DNA from: a virus
Strand: one strand, 5' to 3'
Length of the DNA: 34,695 nt
Virus record (IMG/VR): IMGVR_UViG_3300030107_003094
Coordinates: 1-34,695 of that record
Shown here: positions 17,324 to 23,626 of the stretch, in pieces
Position numbering within the stretch: position 1 is the first letter of the stretch
Layout of the letters: every line of letters starts with the position of its first letter
Position numbers and translations under genes: made by a program
The notes under the pieces: generated by a model
What the model was told of the DNA's origin: nothing
The model's database searches: none
Seen by the model: the letters and a program-made list of their open reading frames with translations, nothing else

Positions 17324-17947
17324 TTAGAATGGCACATCCTCTTCAAGTTCATCTAAAGTAAGCTCTGGGCCGTTTTCCCATTTCTTTAATTCAGATACTT
17401 TAAATGTAGTTCTTTTTTCCTGTTGGTCAGTAGGAAGATGTTTAGTGTCACTTGTTACATACTCTTGCCTCTTGACAGTTATATGAACAGGTACTCCTAC
17501 AACATCATCTTCTTCTAAAAGAACTAATTTCTTTATTCCATTACTATCTTCACATTTAACGCCAAGATTTTCAAGTAATTGAAAGTATCTACTATTTTTA
17601 CTAGCAGAAGATGTGTCTGTGAATATAAAGAAACCGTTGTCGTAGAACATTCTATCTTTCAAATGTCCACAAGATATTGTTTCTTGTTCGTCATTTCCAT
17701 TAATCACAGGGATTCTATTTCCAGATGAATCTTTAACATAATTATATCCATCCATTTCCCATACTGGTTGTTTTACTTTTTCTACAGCTTCATTGACTTT
17801 ATAAGTCATATTCACTATAATAGCTTCTCCAGCTCTTGTATTCATTTCCTTAGTTGTAAGGCTTGTTATGTGAGCTGGGTAAGTTCCTTCTTCAATGGGT
17901 GTCCATTTATTAGAAGGGTCGTAAGTGGCATCAAGTGTTTTAGCCAT
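17324..17947 (-). CDS. ssb: Single-stranded DNA-binding protein (DUF669-like phage SSB)
   Basis: The N-terminus (WTPIEEGTYPAHITS) and the beta-rich body resemble the DUF669 group of phage SSB-like proteins. The best evidence is the acidic tail ending EEDVPF, very close to the DDDIPF tip by which bacterial SSBs dock repair and replication proteins. Length (207 residues) is normal for the group. It coats single strands during replication and annealing. SD AGGAGAAA precedes the ATG. The neighbours are an annealing protein and an exonuclease, the usual partners in a phage recombination cassette. Confidence 0.8.
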   Translation of the reverse strand: MAKTLDATYDPSNKWTPIEEGTYPAHITSLTTKEMNTRAGEAIIVNMTYKVNEAVEKVKQPVWEMDGYNYVKDSSGNRIPVINGNDEQETISCGHLKDRMFYDNGFFIFTDTSSASKNSRYFQLLENLGVKCEDSNGIKKLVLLEEDDVVGVPVHITVKRQEYVTSDTKHLPTDQQEKRTTFKVSELKKWENGPELTLDELEEDVPF

Positions 17948-17955
17948 TGTTTCTC

Positions 17956-18228
17956 CTATTTATTAGTTGTTTTAGTTGTTGCGTATTTATCTACGAGTTT
18001 TTCATAATTAGCTACGAACTCATCCATTTTTTTACTTGGAGTAGTGTCTTTAGAGCCTCTAAAATACAGCATTGGGGATACAAATTTCCCATCTGCGGTC
18101 TTAAAGAATTTTTTAGCTTTTTTCGTTTTGCTAATATGACCTGTTTTTTCCATTTCAGCTTTTGCTTTATTAGATAGCACTCCACTCTTTCTTAGAGCTT
18201 CTGCATCTTTAGCTGATATTTTTCCCAT
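17956..18228 (-). CDS. Hypothetical basic protein, 90 residues
   Basis: GGAG lies eight bases before the ATG. The product is Lys-rich throughout (about a quarter of residues), with short helices and no Cys. The high charge would suit DNA or RNA binding, and it lies between the SSB and the annealing protein genes. It is not recognised. Stop and start spacing to neighbours is only a few bases, so it is part of the same transcript. Confidence 0.6.
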   Translation of the reverse strand: MGKISAKDAEALRKSGVLSNKAKAEMEKTGHISKTKKAKKFFKTADGKFVSPMLYFRGSKDTTPSKKMDEFVANYEKLVDKYATTKTTNK

Positions 18229-18230
18229 TA

Positions 18231-18515
18231 TTATTCTCCTTTTGCTTTGTTTTGTATGTAAACATCCACTTTGCTTTCAAAATCCTCAGGTTGAGGTAGT
18301 GGTTGTTCTTGTATTGTGAAAGTATGAAATGAAGGATTTATTGTTAGTTGACTATTGTCTTCTGTTTTAAATATCATCATTGACTTTCCATTTAAGAGCC
18401 TAGTGCCTCTATAGACTACTCTCCTAAATTCTTTTCCATCATTTGTTCCTATTGTGTAAACTTCATTTTCATGTAAAAGAGAATGAATCTCTCCATAATT
18501 ATTTAGTTCCTTCAC
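18231..18515 (-). CDS. Hypothetical protein, 94 residues
   Basis: Starts at a GTG (18515) six bases after GAGAGG, both inside the end of the annealing-protein gene, giving a 17-base overlap. The protein looks like a small beta domain (alternating Val/Thr/Phe with Gly-Lys turns), ending in a proline-rich EQPLPQPEDF and a short helix. No family is recognised. Coupling to the annealing protein suggests a linked job. Confidence 0.6.
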   Translation of the reverse strand: MKELNNYGEIHSLLHENEVYTIGTNDGKEFRRVVYRGTRLLNGKSMMIFKTEDNSQLTINPSFHTFTIQEQPLPQPEDFESKVDVYIQNKAKGE

Positions 18516-19125
18516 TTTTTACCTCTCTTTCTAGTTTAGCAAATGACGCTTTAAAATTTGCATTGTTTATTGATTGGTCTTTTATCAACTCATGTATTTG
18601 AGACATTTTTTCATCGCTAATTTCACCAGCTAATACAAGTATATCATTTTTCTGTTCATCACTTAATTCTAAATCATCTACTTGATTTCGATAAACATCA
18701 TCTGCAATATTTAAATACATATTAAATGCTTTTTTAATGCAATCTGTATTAGAAGCTTTTATATCATTACCAATGTCTACAAATTCATTAGTTCCTCTTT
18801 TCTTTTGTATTCTATGAGCTGCTACCATATCAGCTTCTCTCCAAATACCTTCATCGTACCATTTTAATCTTCCATGAACTACATAAGCTTCACTGCCTAA
18901 TACTTCAGTTTTTTGTATTGTCCATGACCAACCTGGATATTCTTTATCTGCGATTTCTCTCATGTAAGAAAATTCTACATAATCCATACCCATTTTCTTT
19001 TTTATAAATGGTTTTGGTGTTGACATAGAAGATACTTTTTTATGTTTATCTGTTATTGCCTTTCTTATTGTATCAGTAGCTGCTAACATTTTTTCATCAA
19101 CGACTACTACGTCTTTATTGCTCAT
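18499..19125 (-). CDS. Rad52-like single-strand annealing protein
   Basis: This 208-residue protein has the Rad52/Sak-type pattern: DYVEFSYMREIAD followed by PGWSWTI, a beta hairpin (YVVHGRLKWYDEG), and a helix DIKASNTDCIKKAFNMY that parallels the KaaxTDAxKRA helix of that family. Annealing proteins form rings that pair complementary single strands, used for genome concatemers and repair. SD AAGGAG precedes the ATG. It lies directly next to a Cas4-like exonuclease and near SSB. Assignment rests on pattern recall, so a different annealing-protein family is possible. Confidence 0.65.
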   Translation of the reverse strand: MSNKDVVVVDEKMLAATDTIRKAITDKHKKVSSMSTPKPFIKKKMGMDYVEFSYMREIADKEYPGWSWTIQKTEVLGSEAYVVHGRLKWYDEGIWREADMVAAHRIQKKRGTNEFVDIGNDIKASNTDCIKKAFNMYLNIADDVYRNQVDDLELSDEQKNDILVLAGEISDEKMSQIHELIKDQSINNANFKASFAKLEREVKSEGTK

Positions 19126-19135
19126 TATTACTCCT

Positions 19136-19912
19136 TTATCTTTTCTTTTCTGCTAAATTGCTTGGACAAATGCTATAATATTGACAATATCTACATTCCC
19201 AATCTTGCATAGGGACTCCATATGTCATTTCTGGAATTAATTCATCTGCAAAACTTTTTCCTAATTCTAACATTATTTCATTTACTTCTGTCCAATATTC
19301 AAATGCTTTGTCTATCCATTTGGGGTCAACAATTTGTTCTCTCATTTGAGATGTATTTTTGTTATACCATATAAGATACATATTGATTTTATCTGGATTA
19401 TATTTATGTCTTATTGCAAGAGCATAAGTACCTAATTGTAATTTATAATTTGTATCAGTGCTTGCTACTCTATTTTTTGTTCTTCCAAATTTAGTAGTCC
19501 ATTTATATGCAGCTGCAGTTTTGTAATCATACAAATTAAATTCAACTTCTTTTGAAACATTGTTTTTTATTAGTTCACCAGCATCGAATGTTCCAACAAT
19601 ATCAAATGGTTCATATTTCACTTTTTCTTCAATGTGAATACTTCTTTTAATAGGACTTTCTGGTAATTCCATATCAGCAAGTTTATCTTCATACATAGAC
19701 ATTGCTTTTTCTAAATCAGCATGTACTAATGTTCCAAGTCTTAATAACCTAAATGACTTATCATCTTTTGCGTCAGATGGAAAATCATAATAGGAATACA
19801 TTTGTTTTCTATAGCAACTACCAGCAGATGAAGCGTGAAAGACATGATTGTCTCTTTCTCGTAATGAATCTTCATGTTTTAGATAGGCGCTATAAATGGC
19901 TTTTATATCCAT
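19136..19912 (-). CDS. Cas4/RecB-like exonuclease with predicted iron-sulfur cluster
   Basis: I start it at the ATG at 19912, eight bases after AAGGGAG; a TTG 42 bases upstream is less likely. The protein has 258 residues. PD-(D/E)XK motifs: GTLVH with H64, GTFD with D110, DYKT with D129/K131, and QLGTYAL with Q159. Four Cys (C33, then C240, C243 and C249) match the [4Fe-4S] arrangement of Cas4 and AddB, one at the N-terminus and three at the C-terminus. Such nucleases resect DNA ends to make single strands for the annealing protein encoded next to it. No CRISPR array is present, so this is a recombination enzyme, not an adaptation module. Confidence 0.85.
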   Translation of the reverse strand: MDIKAIYSAYLKHEDSLRERDNHVFHASSAGSCYRKQMYSYYDFPSDAKDDKSFRLLRLGTLVHADLEKAMSMYEDKLADMELPESPIKRSIHIEEKVKYEPFDIVGTFDAGELIKNNVSKEVEFNLYDYKTAAAYKWTTKFGRTKNRVASTDTNYKLQLGTYALAIRHKYNPDKINMYLIWYNKNTSQMREQIVDPKWIDKAFEYWTEVNEIMLELGKSFADELIPEMTYGVPMQDWECRYCQYYSICPSNLAEKKR

Positions 19913-19982
19913 TGTTTTTTCTCCCTTAGTGCGTTGTAAATTTAACAATATCAAGGTTTATAATCAATCGAAACATAGGCTG

Positions 19983-20010
19983 ATGTTGTTTGTTCGGTCA
20001 CCTGCAACAT
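19983..20010 (-). other. Hairpin in the leader of the exonuclease gene
   Basis: The 141-base gap 19913-20053 holds no gene. ATGTTG (19983-19988) and CAACAT (20005-20010) form a 6-bp stem around a 16-base loop. GTTCGG occurs twice, once in the loop and once just past the stem. Pairing across the whole gap is weak (about 5 bp), so this is the least convincing of the structured leaders in this operon. Confidence 0.35.
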
Positions 20011-20053
20011 GGTTCGGAACTTAAACACCAACCTACATTTCTTTTTGCTCAGG

Positions 20054-20431
20054 TTAGCAAATACTAAAACCTCCAGATTGTTCACAGAACTTTGCAAAAT
20101 CCATTACAAAATCAATATCAAATGTGTAACTATTATAAAATTCTTTATCTTTATTTTCCATTTCTGATATAAATTTTTCTCTTCCTTTTTCAAACTTATG
20201 AAGGTCTCCATTTTTCAATGCATTTTCTAATTTATCGGATATTTCTAAAGCAGTTGTTTCGTCATATTCATATCCATCGTTATAAGTACCTCTTTCAATA
20301 TCTTCTTGAGATAATATATCATCACAGAAATAAGCAACACATTGCCATAAAGGTCTCCAATACCATACATTTGCTCTGAAATAATCTCCATTTTCTGCTT
20401 TTGGATTGATTCCATATACATCCATTCCCAT
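20054..20431 (-). CDS. Conserved phage hypothetical (GMDVYG type), 125 residues
   Basis: Begins MGMDVYGINP, with YFRANVWYWRPLWQ shortly after; this opening is common among uncharacterised proteins of tailed phages as I recall them. The rest is acidic and helical. No catalytic residues can be named. It starts right after the stop of the small membrane protein gene, with GGAGG a few bases upstream. Confidence 0.65.
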   Translation of the reverse strand: MGMDVYGINPKAENGDYFRANVWYWRPLWQCVAYFCDDILSQEDIERGTYNDGYEYDETTALEISDKLENALKNGDLHKFEKGREKFISEMENKDKEFYNSYTFDIDFVMDFAKFCEQSGGFSIC

Positions 20432-20626
20432 TTATCTATCCTCCAATTCATCTAAGACTTCATTTAATGTTTCATTTATAATATCTACTTGTTGAAGAAC
20501 CTTATCAAACTTGATATTTAAATACCATCTTAATAGGTAATGATATGCTATTAATAAAACAGCGATATAAACTAATGTAAATACATCAAACCCGTTTTCT
20601 GATAATGATTGTAGCCAAAACTTCAT
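20432..20626 (-). CDS. Small membrane protein with coiled-coil tail, 64 residues
   Basis: AAGGAG precedes the ATG. Residues about 15-34 form one membrane helix (FTLVYIAVLLIAYHYLLRW), followed by a charged amphipathic helix rich in Leu/Asp/Glu. It is adjacent to another tiny membrane protein. A holin, spanin-like or membrane-anchoring role is possible, but it lies in the early block and far from the endolysin-like gene, so I leave it open. Confidence 0.6.
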   Translation of the reverse strand: MKFWLQSLSENGFDVFTLVYIAVLLIAYHYLLRWYLNIKFDKVLQQVDIINETLNEVLDELEDR

Positions 20627-20627
20627 G

Positions 20628-20771
20628 TTAATTACTCCTTTTTGTTATGTTATCTATCCAATCTAATATTGCATAAAAAATCAATGAAAATATAAAGATT
20701 CCTATACCAGAACATAAAAATGCTAAACTGAATATAAAGAAATCTAGTATCCATTCTGATATATCAATCAT
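20628..20771 (-). CDS. Tiny hydrophobic membrane protein, 47 residues
   Basis: The ATG lies inside the end of the upstream gene, overlapping it by eight bases. Residues about 8-36 are strongly hydrophobic (Phe, Ile, Leu), enough for one long or two short membrane helices, followed by a polar DNITKRSN tail. GGAGG lies about ten bases before the start. No family is recognised; it pairs with the next membrane protein gene one base downstream. Confidence 0.55.
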   Translation of the reverse strand: MIDISEWILDFFIFSLAFLCSGIGIFIFSLIFYAILDWIDNITKRSN

Positions 20772-21027
20772 TATCATTGTTTCCTCCTTTATAACTTTTC
20801 ATCCAACTTGATAAATATCTTCTAGACATGCTTTTACTACATTCAAATTCTTCTTGAATAAAAGGAGCTGCTTCAAACATATTTATTTTACCAGATTCTC
20901 TTACTGCTTCAAGATATAAGAATACTTCATTTTTATTTTGATTGAACTCTTCATCTTCTAGTAATGCTTGTGTATCTGGGTCATCATCGTAAGCTAAAGA
21001 TGGTATTTGATTTTTAATTGCTATCAT
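20764..21027 (-). CDS. Hypothetical phage protein with helix-turn-helix-like C-terminus, 87 residues
   Basis: GGAG precedes the ATG, within the previous gene. The C-terminal half (MFEAAPFIQEEFECSKSMS followed by RRYLSSWMKSY) looks like a helix-turn-helix in which the second helix carries Arg and Ser. Similar short proteins with an AAP-x-[IL]-xEEF-x-x-[ST] pattern are frequent in phage early regions, as I recall them. The N-terminus is acidic. DNA binding is plausible but not shown. Confidence 0.6.
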   Translation of the reverse strand: MIAIKNQIPSLAYDDDPDTQALLEDEEFNQNKNEVFLYLEAVRESGKINMFEAAPFIQEEFECSKSMSRRYLSSWMKSYKGGNNDND

Positions 21028-21190
21028 AATGCTCTCCTTTTACTATTAACATACCATGTTCATCACCAAATAATTTCATACATGGTTTGCAGTTTTTGGT
21101 TATTTTTTTTGTTATTTTTGTTTGACCAGAAACTCTCACACCTTTTTCATTAGTTTTTTCATAACAATAAAAACATTCATATACTTTCAT
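21014..21190 (-). CDS. Zinc-ribbon microprotein, 58 residues
   Basis: CFYC at residues 6-9 and CKPC at 34-37 form two knuckles 24 residues apart, the classic layout of a one-zinc ribbon, separated by a basic beta-hairpin-like segment (Lys/Thr/Ile). AAAGGAAAG lies just before the ATG, and the structured element B ends upstream of that. Overlaps the next gene by 14 bases. Nucleic-acid or protein binding is likely; the exact partner is unknown. Confidence 0.65.
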   Translation of the reverse strand: MKVYECFYCYEKTNEKGVRVSGQTKITKKITKNCKPCMKLFGDEHGMLIVKGEHYDSN

Positions 21191-21207
21191 AATCTTTCCT
21201 TTAATTT

Positions 21208-21295
21208 ATTGGGGCGATTGCATACCTGCCAGCCAACACATCAAAATTAGGTTTGTCAACCTCTTTTAGAGTTGTTAGTATTTTTACGCCCCAAT
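21208..21295 (-). ncRNA. Structured leader element B
   Basis: ATTGGGGCG (21208-21216) and CGCCCCAAT (21287-21295) form a perfect 9-bp closing stem around 70 bases. Inside, read leftward, a CAACTCT/AGAGGTTG hairpin (one bulge) or a GGTT/AACC hairpin can form, plus an ACCT/AGGT pairing. The element fills the gap from just after one stop codon to ten bases before the SD of the zinc-ribbon gene. It does not match a tRNA or a riboswitch I know. Confidence 0.6.
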
Positions 21296-21297
21296 TA

Positions 21298-21480
21298 TTA
21301 TTTATTTCTTTTTAAGTATTCTTGATATAGTTTTTCAATTGATTCTTTATCTGTTCCTCTTTTCAGTAAAGCTTTTTCTCTTGTCATGTAAGTCATTGGT
21401 ACATCAGATAAACTGTGTGGTCTTCCATACACATCTACAAAAACACTTTGATTTAACCATTGTTTTTTATTTAATGCCAT
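21298..21480 (-). CDS. Hypothetical protein, 60 residues
   Basis: AAAGGAG precedes the ATG, ten bases after the ParB-like gene. The product is basic with an N-terminal helix, a FVDVYGRPHSLSDVP segment and a Lys-rich C-terminal helix. Nothing diagnostic is seen. Its stop codon lies almost on the closing stem of element B. Confidence 0.55.
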   Translation of the reverse strand: MALNKKQWLNQSVFVDVYGRPHSLSDVPMTYMTREKALLKRGTDKESIEKLYQEYLKRNK

Positions 21481-21490
21481 TTTTTCTCCT

Positions 21491-22297
21491 TTACCAAAGT
21501 TTTATTGGTTTTCTGTTATTGTAATTATACACATCTTCAATCATTCTAAGATAATCGTTTATTTTTGTACAATGGACAAATCTTGTAGGTATTTGTTCAA
21601 TTTTTCTTATAAGCACTTCGTGTTTGAAATCTGGATGAGTTAGTAAGTCGATATAAACAGACAAAAATGTTCTATGTCTATATACTTTGTCATTATACTG
21701 TCTAAACTCTTGTATTTTACCAAGAACATCGTGTACAAATTCAAGTGACTGTGTAACTTTGAACTGTCCTCTTCTAAATTCATCACACATTGTTTTATCA
21801 TTTCGACCAGCAAGTACGCCTATTAATGTAGAAATAGGATATTTGTATTGTTTTTTAAAACCAGCTAATATTTTATACTCATGCATTCCTCTATTGCAAT
21901 AATGATGTAATGAATCGTTTAGATTCCATTTATCTTGTACAGAATTAACTAATCCTATATCATCAAGAGTCATATTAGAGAATCTATAATAAATAGGTAG
22001 TTTCATATCCATGCAAGTAATAAATCTATGCTGACCTTCAACAATAATTAATCTATTGTCTTCATTTAATACTACTTTTATCTCATTTTCGTGAGTAAGG
22101 TCATTTCTTTCTATTTCCACCCTAAGATTAGCAATTTTATTAGGCCGAATGGTTCTGTTACTTTCTACTAATAGAAATCTATTATAATCATCTTCGTCTG
22201 TACCTGTTTTAAATATTGGAACCATTGTTACTTCATCAAGTCCAACAGCTTGTTTTTGATTTTCATTTAATTTTATTTCTTTGCTAGATGTTTTCAT
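21491..22297 (-). CDS. ParB/sulfiredoxin-superfamily protein
   Basis: Residues about 45-105 fit the ParB N-terminal (Srx-like) fold: an NRTIRPNKIANLR start, two strands, and VEGQHRF at 86-92, matching the G-x-H-R motif that in this superfamily binds CTP or ATP. The remaining 160 residues are helical and basic, and contain no obvious ParB HTH. Phage members act in partition, regulation or DNA modification; here the role is open. The gene follows structured element C, with AAGGATAAT before the ATG. Confidence 0.7.
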   Translation of the reverse strand: MKTSSKEIKLNENQKQAVGLDEVTMVPIFKTGTDEDDYNRFLLVESNRTIRPNKIANLRVEIERNDLTHENEIKVVLNEDNRLIIVEGQHRFITCMDMKLPIYYRFSNMTLDDIGLVNSVQDKWNLNDSLHHYCNRGMHEYKILAGFKKQYKYPISTLIGVLAGRNDKTMCDEFRRGQFKVTQSLEFVHDVLGKIQEFRQYNDKVYRHRTFLSVYIDLLTHPDFKHEVLIRKIEQIPTRFVHCTKINDYLRMIEDVYNYNNRKPIKLW

Positions 22298-22325
22298 ATT
22301 ATTATCCTTTTTATTATTAAAGATA

Positions 22326-22394
22326 GCCCGTACACTATGTGGAAGAGGAGTGATGCGGAGTTCTCCACTTTGTAGTTGTGGATAGCATACGGGC
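22326..22394 (-). ncRNA. Structured leader element C (cloverleaf-like)
   Basis: GCCCGTA (22326-22332) pairs with TACGGGC (22388-22394), a perfect 7-bp closing stem. Within it, read leftward, three small hairpins can form: CCAC/GTGG, GGAG/CTCC and CACT/AGTG. The 69-base length and three inner arms recall a cloverleaf, but there is no T-loop TTCRA and no clear anticodon arm. It lies between the HTH gene and the ParB-like gene and ends about 28 bases before the latter's start. Confidence 0.55.
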
Positions 22395-22402
22395 CCGAAT
22401 TA

Positions 22403-22858
22403 TTAAATTATTGAATACCAGTACTTATAGCCACAATCATCATCCCAAACATTTTCTTCTTTAAAATTTAGTTTGCTATGTTGTTTTACATAATACTGGT
22501 CATTGCTGTCTAATGGCTTCCAATATCCAATTTTAAAATATCTATTACCATCTAAATCATTTCCAAACTTTACACTATCATATTTTTTCATTCGCAATAG
22601 AAGTTTAGCTTTTTCTTCTTTTTCTTTTAAAATATCTTCTTGTGTTTTTATTGCTTTTAATTTGTATTGAGCATAATTAGTACCATATTTATTAGTAAGC
22701 AATTCTGTTTCTATATTTAATCCATCTTTTTTTAATAAATTAATTACAGATGCTAGTCTCATTCCCCATCCTCTTTCAAATGCTTCAATAGCTGTTATAG
22801 AATTACCAGATTCAAGGTACTCTCTTACTTTTTGTTTTTGTGACTTCCTCTTCTTCAT
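22403..22858 (-). CDS. Helix-turn-helix protein (HTH_39-like)
   Basis: The N-terminal 70 residues show the pattern of short phage HTH proteins: KVREYLESGNSITAIEAFER, then GWGMRLASVINLLKKDG, an IETE strand and AQYKL, consistent with a winged helix. The middle is a Lys/Glu helix, and the C-terminal half is aromatic and acidic and not recognised. It probably binds DNA and may regulate early genes. GAGGAG precedes the ATG, at the stop of the 51-residue gene. Confidence 0.7.
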   Translation of the reverse strand: MKKRKSQKQKVREYLESGNSITAIEAFERGWGMRLASVINLLKKDGLNIETELLTNKYGTNYAQYKLKAIKTQEDILKEKEEKAKLLLRMKKYDSVKFGNDLDGNRYFKIGYWKPLDSNDQYYVKQHSKLNFKEENVWDDDCGYKYWYSII

Positions 22859-22862
22859 TTTA

Positions 22863-23018
22863 TTACTCCTCGTTATTATTGTTTATTGTTAATAAGCACA
22901 AGCCAAACTGTTTTGGATTTAGTCTGAATAAAATATCCAATTCACTATGTCTGGCTTGCGCTTGTTTTTTACTAGACTCGATTGCATTGCTCTCTGCTAG
23001 TAAATTCAAAGCCTGCAT
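22863..23018 (-). CDS. Possible small protein, 51 residues
   Basis: An ATG six bases after AAGAG opens a frame of 51 codons that ends inside the SD of the HTH gene. The product has a helix rich in Ala, Gln and Glu, then LNPKQFGLCLL and an Asn-rich end. Normal amino-acid mix and coupling to the next gene support it. However, the SD lies in the loop of a 6-bp hairpin (23011-23039) and other stems cross into the coding part, so this stretch could instead be mainly a structured RNA. Confidence 0.5.
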   Translation of the reverse strand: MQALNLLAESNAIESSKKQAQARHSELDILFRLNPKQFGLCLLTINNNNEE

Positions 23019-23131
23019 TTTTCTCTTAAGGTAGCAGGCAAGAGTCTTATCTAGTATTGCTCAACCTCAAGCATGGTTTATTGTCCATTTGTTTAAATGC
23101 AGATAATTGATACCTCCATGCAAATATCAAT
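23011..23131 (-). ncRNA. Structured leader H: start-codon hairpin and candidate H-type pseudoknot
   Basis: Read leftward, ATTGATA (23125-23131) pairs with TATCAAT (23106-23112). The loop between holds GCATGG (23116-23121), which pairs with CCATGC downstream (23071-23076), giving an H-type pseudoknot with 3-base connecting loops. Next, GCCTGC (23034-23039) pairs with GCAGGC (23011-23016) and encloses the SD and start codon of the small gene. GACTC and TACTA segments can also pair into its coding region. A leader that can hide a start site is suggestive of control. Confidence 0.5.
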
Positions 23132-23152
23132 ACCTGTTTATCCGTCGATAAA

Positions 23153-23440
23153 TTATTTTACTCTAAATTCAACTCCATTCTTAGTATTAACCATTTTAAC
23201 CTTTTCCCATCTGTAATGACTTTTACAATACAAACTTTGCTGTTGATTAAATACAGTTATTTCTTTATCGTAGTCGTGAACATATTTATCTCTATCCATA
23301 ATCTTATGAGAAGGTATTACCTGACTGCATCCTGACAATATAAATATAATTGTAGCAGCTCCATATATTAATGCAACTGTAACAACAGAATGTTTAATAA
23401 TAAATACAAAATTGTACCACATTTTATTTGTTGTGTTCAT
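23153..23440 (-). CDS. Predicted lipoprotein, 95 residues
   Basis: A long N-terminal region with a hydrophobic core (residues about 16-36) ends in the lipobox LSGC at 35-38, so Cys38 would be lipidated after signal peptidase II cleavage. The mature part is about 58 residues, basic, with one more Cys. SD AAGGAG precedes the ATG, after structured element D. Early phage lipoproteins sometimes block superinfection; an outer spanin is another option, though no inner partner is seen nearby. Both are inference. Confidence 0.65.
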   Translation of the reverse strand: MNTTNKMWYNFVFIIKHSVVTVALIYGAATIIFILSGCSQVIPSHKIMDRDKYVHDYDKEITVFNQQQSLYCKSHYRWEKVKMVNTKNGVEFRVK

Positions 23441-23466
23441 TTACTTTCTCCTTGTTTAATAATTTA

Positions 23467-23575
23467 GAGTGTCCTTAGCTCAGAGGAAATCTTGATAACC
23501 TCATACCCACATTTCATGAATATATGGAATCCGCACTATTAGCAGACGGCGCTCGAGAACCACTAAGGCACACTC
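23467..23575 (-). ncRNA. Structured leader element D (long closing stem, multi-branch)
   Basis: GAGTGTCCTTAG (23467-23478) pairs with CTAAGGCACACTC (23563-23575): 12 bp with one bulged base at 23569. Inside, read leftward, a CCATAT-type hairpin (about 6 bp plus 3) caps on TTCATGAA, a GAGG/CCTC hairpin forms next to it, and a short CCG/CGG or CGC/GCG arm is possible. The region is clearly richer in G and C than the flanking genes, which is typical of structured RNA in AT-rich genomes. It ends about 12 bases before the SD of the lipoprotein gene. Confidence 0.6.
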
Positions 23576-23583
23576 AAAGAACT

Positions 23584-23621
23584 GAAGAGCCTCGGTACCC
23601 AAATCTCTGCATCAACTCTTC
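23584..23621 (-). other. Short hairpin between a Cys-rich gene and element D
   Basis: GAAGAG (23584-23589) and CTCTTC (23616-23621) form a 6-bp stem around 26 bases. It lies just after the stop of the Cys-rich gene and before element D. In the leftward direction it has no U-tract; on the other strand a T-rich run follows, but that run also encodes the Lys-rich end of the gene. Confidence 0.35.
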
Positions 23622-23626
23622 CAAGT

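Noticed and set aside
19136-19912. Cas4-like protein as part of a CRISPR system
   Set aside because: No repeats or Cas1/Cas2 are present; the neighbours are annealing protein and SSB, so it is a recombination nuclease.
19913-20053. Hammerhead-like CTGATG and paired arms in the gap before the exonuclease gene
   Set aside because: The conserved CUGAUGA...GAAA core is incomplete and on the strand opposite to transcription.
22326-22394. Element C as a tRNA (69 bases, 7-bp closing stem, three inner arms)
   Set aside because: No T-loop or D-loop consensus and no 5-bp anticodon stem with 7-base loop.
23467-23575. Element D as a tRNA: 12-bp acceptor-like stem, TAGCTCAGAGG resembling a D-arm on the plus strand, and CAT in a hairpin loop
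   Set aside because: There is no T-arm with TTCRA, the hairpin stems do not have tRNA lengths, and the total is too long. It is better described as a structured leader.
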